NCBI RefSeq assembly: GCF_947503375.1
Contig: NZ_CANNDQ010000006.1
Span: 242,685-306,684 of the forward strand
From: an uncultured Psychroserpens sp.
GTDB lineage: Bacteria; Bacteroidota; Bacteroidia; Flavobacteriales; Flavobacteriaceae
Direction: 5' to 3'
Length of the DNA stretch: 64,000 bases
Below are positions 60,580-64,000 of the stretch, piece by piece; position 1 is the stretch's first letter; every line of letters begins with the position of its first letter. A program made the translations under genes and the position numbers. Under the pieces are notes generated by a model. It was not told where the DNA came from and did no database searches. It saw only the letters and a list, made by a program, of their open reading frames with translations.

Positions 60580-61190
60580 TAATTAGTTTTATAAAATTTG
60601 TTGCGAATTGTTACTAGCCTGTCTATATATGCTTTATTGCCAACTACTTTTTTTATCTTTTTAATTTTTAATATTTCTTTTTCTAATTGACTTAACTCAA
60701 GGTCTTTTTCACTATAGAGATCAAAAAAAACATTGTCAATCTCTTTATCTAATAATGAACTCATTTTATATGATGAGCTATAGTAGTTAAATTTATTAGA
60801 AATAAATAATAATAAAATAATTACTGGTAAAGTAAAAGGCAAACTATGAATAAAGTCTAAAACATATAAGTTTTCAATATTAGTATTAAAAATGCTGGAC
60901 AATTTAAATAACTCAATAATGATTATGACCAAAATGGCATTTTTCCACCAATATCTACAAGTAATAAACCATAAAATTGAAAACATAAGTATTAACAGCT
61001 TCATCTTGCAGAAATAGATTAAATTCCTGAAAAAAGGAAAACCAAAACTACCAATCTTAAAAAAATACAAATCAACCTCAACTAAATTATCAGGAATAAA
61101 TAAATCTAAAAAATAACCAAAGGTGACTAGTAGAATCAAAGTTGGAATTATAATATCTTTTACTCTGGTTTTTCTCATAACAACAATCAA
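60579..61190 (-). CDS. W(F/Y)xxC(K/R)xxW family membrane protein, copy 3
   Basis: A 203-residue membrane protein; the Met at 61178 (MRKTRVKD) is an alternative start. Helices: DIIIPTLILLVTFGYFLDLF, LLILMFSILWFITCRYWW, AILVIIIIELFKLSSIF and LPFTLPVIILLLFISNKF. Signature ILWFITCRYWWKNAILV. The tail is a charged helix ending VTIRNKFYKTN, similar to copy 2 (LIALRDQITF). It is the copy most like the decayed gene at 56766-57325. It lies 87 bp from ald on the opposite strand. Confidence 0.72.
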   Translation of the reverse strand: MIVVMRKTRVKDIIIPTLILLVTFGYFLDLFIPDNLVEVDLYFFKIGSFGFPFFRNLIYFCKMKLLILMFSILWFITCRYWWKNAILVIIIIELFKLSSIFNTNIENLYVLDFIHSLPFTLPVIILLLFISNKFNYYSSSYKMSSLLDKEIDNVFFDLYSEKDLELSQLEKEILKIKKIKKVVGNKAYIDRLVTIRNKFYKTN

Positions 61191-61277
61191 TATATAGAAA
61201 ATTATCTACATCTAATATAGATATAATTTTAAATATTCAAATAATTATTTGTAATTTGAATTTTCAATCACAACCTA

Positions 61278-62477
61278 ATGAGTAAATCATTATCGCCATT
61301 TACAAAAGCACAATTATTGCCACAAGAAGAGACTCTAGAGGTTTTAAGACAAAAAGGTAACTTATTTATTGGTATACCAAAAGAAACACATTTTCAAGAA
61401 AAACGTGTGTGTTTAACTCCTGACGCAGTTTCTGCACTGGTATCTAATGGACATCGCGTTATGATAGAATCTGGTGCAGGTGAAGGTGCAAACTTTAAAG
61501 ACAAAACCTATAGTGATGCAGGTGCTGAAGTGACTAATGATACCGCAAAAGTATTCTCATGTCCAATTCTTTTAAAGGTAGAGCCTCCTTCCCTTGACGA
61601 AGTTAAACATATTAATCCACAAACCTTACTAATCTCTGCACTTCAATTAAAAACACAAAGTAAAAAATATTTTGAAGCACTAGCTTCTAAACGAATTACT
61701 GCATTAGCATTTGAATTCATTAAAGACGAAGATGGTGCTTATCCTGCTGTACGCTCATTAAGTGAAATTGCTGGTACGGCTTCAATACTTATTGCGTCAG
61801 AGTTATTGTCTAATGTTAATGGTGGAAATGGGTTAATGTTTGGAAACATAAGCGGTGTTCCTCCTGTGGAAGTTGTTATTATTGGTGCAGGAACTGTTGG
61901 TGAGTTTGCCGCTCGTTCAGCTATTGGTCTTGGTGCTAATGTAAAAGTGTTTGATAACTCAATAACCAAATTACGCTGTATTCAATCTAACTTAGGACGT
62001 ACCATCTATACGTCAACATTGCAACCCAAAAATCTTATCAAAGCACTTAAGCGCTGTGATGTTGCCATTGGTGCGGTTAGAGGTAAAAACCGATCTCCAA
62101 TTGTAGTAACCGAAACTATGGTAGATACAATGAAAAATGGAGCTGTAGTTATAGATGTTAGTATAGATATGGGAGGCTGTTTTGAAACCAGTGAAGTTAC
62201 AAATCATGATAAGCCTACCTTTGAGTATAATGGAGTTATTCATTATTGCGTTCCAAATATTCCTGCTCGTTACTCAAGGTCTGCATCAGTATCGATAAGT
62301 AATATATTTACACCTTACCTTCTGAAAATTGCTGAAGATGGTGGTATAGAAAATGCCATCCGTTTTGATCGTGGTTTAAAAAATGGGTTGTATTTTTACC
62401 ACGGAATATTAACTAATAAATCTGTTGCAGATTGGTTTGATCTTGACTGTAGTGATGTTAATTTGTTAATCTTCTAA
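61278..62477 (+). CDS. ald: Alanine dehydrogenase
   Basis: Interconverts L-alanine and pyruvate plus ammonia with NAD. The 399-residue protein has IGIPKETHFQEKRVCLTPDA at the N-terminus, IESGAGEGANF, LKVEPPSLDEVKHI and the Rossmann loop VVIIGAGTVGEFAARSAIGL; VIDVSIDMGGCFETS and YCVPNIPARYSR are further Ald/PntA signatures. Length is slightly above B. subtilis Ald, mostly by an N-terminal extension. In relatives ald usually follows tsaE closely; here about 5.3 kb of variable genes lie between them (known from memory, not tested). Confidence 0.94.
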   Translation: MSKSLSPFTKAQLLPQEETLEVLRQKGNLFIGIPKETHFQEKRVCLTPDAVSALVSNGHRVMIESGAGEGANFKDKTYSDAGAEVTNDTAKVFSCPILLKVEPPSLDEVKHINPQTLLISALQLKTQSKKYFEALASKRITALAFEFIKDEDGAYPAVRSLSEIAGTASILIASELLSNVNGGNGLMFGNISGVPPVEVVIIGAGTVGEFAARSAIGLGANVKVFDNSITKLRCIQSNLGRTIYTSTLQPKNLIKALKRCDVAIGAVRGKNRSPIVVTETMVDTMKNGAVVIDVSIDMGGCFETSEVTNHDKPTFEYNGVIHYCVPNIPARYSRSASVSISNIFTPYLLKIAEDGGIENAIRFDRGLKNGLYFYHGILTNKSVADWFDLDCSDVNLLIF

Positions 62478-62496
62478 AAACAAATTAAATAAACAA

Positions 62497-62871
62497 ATGA
62501 AATTAATACACCGAATCGGCTACTATTTGGGTGGCTTCTCCATTGGTCTTATCATACTTGCCTTTTTTTTAAGTGGAAAAAAAACCTCATGTGCTTATGG
62601 CCCTAACGCTAGAACAGTTAAAAATATTTCTATCAAAAAGAAAGTATACTCAAGTACTTCTGAAGCTTCAATGCTAAAGTATAATATGGATACTTTGGAT
62701 ATTGCTAACCTTATTAAAACAGGTAAAATTGATTTTTCTGAAAGCAACACGAAATCTGATGGCTGTAAAACTTATCTATTAGAAAATACTTACGAGGAAA
62801 AATCCATTCAGTTACAAATTCAAAACTGTGATTCTACTGCAACGATACAATCTATAGTAATCAAATTATAA
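62497..62871 (+). CDS. DUF4258-like protein
   Basis: A 124-residue protein with one hydrophobic helix near the N-terminus (YYLGGFSIGLIILAFFLS) and a soluble remainder: GKKTSCAYGPNARTVKNI, then DTLDIANLIKTGKIDFSESN and CKTYLLENTYEEKSIQLQIQ with a final Cys. This size and layout suit a flavobacterial DUF4258 protein. Two or three Cys residues could form a disulphide if exported. It starts 19 bp after ald and ends in a terminator; a shared ald transcript is likely. Confidence 0.7.
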   Translation: MKLIHRIGYYLGGFSIGLIILAFFLSGKKTSCAYGPNARTVKNISIKKKVYSSTSEASMLKYNMDTLDIANLIKTGKIDFSESNTKSDGCKTYLLENTYEEKSIQLQIQNCDSTATIQSIVIKL

Positions 62872-62900
62872 AAGTCAACCTAGGCTAAGATTGACTTTTT
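62870..62900 (+). terminator. Terminator after the ald-DUF4258 pair
   Basis: AAAGTCAA (62871-62878) pairs with TTGACTTT (62891-62898) across 12 bases, then TT. It begins at the stop codon itself. Confidence 0.7.
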
Positions 62901-62942
62901 GGTATATTTTCTATAGGCATAAATAGATTAGATCATTGAATA

Positions 62943-64000
62943 CTAACGTATAGGAATCTTTTTTACGATCGATTTATCATCATACATAAGTCGAACAATG
63001 TATATACCTCTTGAAAACTGAGATGTATTGATTTCTTTTTCTAAAACATCAACACCAGAATCATCAACCTGTTCATTATATAAGAGCTTTCCAGCCAAAT
63101 CATAAATAGAAATACCATTTACATTCACTGTCTGCACACCAGATATCTTTACTTTAATAACATCAGATGCCGGCTCTTGATATACGAGTAAGTCAAATGC
63201 TTGAGGATCTTCAATTCCAGGGTCAGGTGAACAATCGTTCACAAAAACCATAACAGAATCTTCATCAGAATCCAATTCGTTATAAACCAATACTGAATAT
63301 TCAGTATCTTCATCTGGTTCGACTGTGATACTCTGAGTTGTTTCTCCTGTACTCCATAAATATTCATCACCACCCGTAGCAACTAATGTAATTGCATCTT
63401 GAGAACATATCGTTAAATCTTCTCCTGCGTATGCCTCCACTGTTTCTACTACGTTCACAGTTACAGATTTTACATCAGAACAATTGTTAATATATCCAGC
63501 TACAGAATACGTTGTTGATGCTGAAGGATTAACTGCTATGTTAGGCTGTGTTGCACCATTACTCCATTCATAAGTATTAGCTCCAGATGCTGATAGCGTA
63601 ATGAACTCTCCTTCTAGGATACTAACCTCTCCTCCATTGGCAATCACAACAGTTGGGTTTAAGTTGACAAAAACGGTAACATCATCTTGCGCCTGTTGAT
63701 CTCCTTCAAAAACGGTTACAGTATAGTTTTGAGTAGAGTTAGGGCTTACAGTTATACTTTGTGTCGTTTCACCTGTACTCCATACATATGAATCTCCTTC
63801 CGAGGCTGTTAGCGTTGCTTCATAGCCTTGGCATATTGATTGGTCTTCTCCTGCACTAGCTAGAAATATGATTTGTTCAACAATAACCATAACTTCATCT
63901 GTTGCTTCACAACCATTTAACACACCAGTTACAGTATATGTGGTTGTACCAGTTGGTGTAACTTCAATTTCTGCTCCAGTTGCACCATTACTCCATACAT
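62943..64000 (-). CDS. Large T9SS-sorted Ig/PKD-like repeat protein, C-terminal part (runs past the window end)
   Basis: The frame is open to base 64000 on the minus strand, so the gene begins beyond the window; the Met at 63923 is internal. The visible 352 residues include at least three similar repeats of about 85 residues, each with GxxYxWSTGETTQSITVxP-type motifs (GDSYVWSTGETTQSI, GANTYEWSNGATQPNI, GDEYLWSTGETTQSI) and AGEDLTIC/AGEDQSIC starts. The last 75 residues are a type A T9SS sorting domain (VYQEPASDVIKVKISG, ISIYDLAGKLLYNE, FSRGIYIVRL, KSIVKKIPIR). It is therefore a secreted or surface adhesin-like protein using the PorX-linked secretion route. Confidence 0.88.
   Translation of the reverse strand, partial: VWSNGATGAEIEVTPTGTTTYTVTGVLNGCEATDEVMVIVEQIIFLASAGEDQSICQGYEATLTASEGDSYVWSTGETTQSITVSPNSTQNYTVTVFEGDQQAQDDVTVFVNLNPTVVIANGGEVSILEGEFITLSASGANTYEWSNGATQPNIAVNPSASTTYSVAGYINNCSDVKSVTVNVVETVEAYAGEDLTICSQDAITLVATGGDEYLWSTGETTQSITVEPDEDTEYSVLVYNELDSDEDSVMVFVNDCSPDPGIEDPQAFDLLVYQEPASDVIKVKISGVQTVNVNGISIYDLAGKLLYNEQVDDSGVDVLEKEINTSQFSRGIYIVRLMYDDKSIVKKIPIR

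Noticed and set aside
62943..64000. Repeated DNA in the end gene as a CRISPR or satellite array
   Set aside because: The similarity is at protein level, period about 85 codons, and diverged; it reflects Ig/PKD-like domain repeats.

Overview
The window looks like chromosomal DNA from a marine-type member of the Flavobacteriaceae (Bacteroidota). The DNA is AT-rich. Shine-Dalgarno sites are not obvious, but several promoters match the Bacteroidota -7 box TAnnTTTG. LpxC and FabZ are fused, as is usual in this phylum. A type IX secretion (T9SS) regulator of the PorX type is present, and at least two proteins end in T9SS C-terminal sorting domains. Many products carry lipoprotein signal peptides. 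Most genes are ordinary housekeeping or envelope genes. No tRNA, rRNA, CRISPR array or intact transposase was seen.

Layout. 1-6 kb: end of a TamB-like gene, pfkA, gapA, an N-acetylglucosamine-kinase-like gene, then a sodium/solute symporter and two small genes on the minus strand. 6-13 kb: corA, dps, an mscS channel, small envelope proteins, a DUF2461 protein, an AraC regulator and an M23/LysM peptidase. 13-23 kb: a 1087-residue sortilin/BNR-repeat secreted protein divergent from an M13 metallopeptidase, a 668-residue membrane protein of unknown function, a small lipoprotein and an FAD oxidoreductase. 23-28.3 kb: an accessory island with a cytosine-5 DNA methyltransferase, a protein carrying two GHKL ATPase domains, and a stand-alone receiver protein. 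The three genes overlap one another and sit between gene-free flanks that share an 18-bp direct repeat. 28-39 kb: lipoproteins, an OmpA protein, a T9SS-sorted vanadium-haloperoxidase-like protein, a second MscS protein, a thioesterase, a DUF72 protein, a TetR-SDR pair with two matching operators, and an AraC-RDD group. 39-46 kb: a second sortilin-like protein and an M16 peptidase. 46-54 kb: a minus-strand lipid A cluster (HD hydrolase, lpxD, lpxC/fabZ, lpxA, efp, a second lpxD-like gene, an NTF2-like gene, sucD). 54-62.5 kb: porX, tsaE, then a variable segment, then ald. The window ends inside a large T9SS-sorted repeat protein.

Two places stand out. (1) The methyltransferase / dual-GHKL / receiver operon at 23.6-27.5 kb resembles a DNA-modification system wired to a two-component-like switch. 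No endonuclease gene lies beside it, and it is the best candidate here for an undescribed defence or epigenetic system. (2) Between tsaE and ald lies a locally amplified family of small membrane proteins with a W(F/Y)xxC(K/R)xxW signature: three intact copies plus one decayed copy that I reconstructed from the minus strand. The same segment holds a 49-codon secreted peptide gene overlapping one family member in another frame and a 51-codon membrane peptide gene.

All functions are read from motifs and family knowledge. No searches were run.
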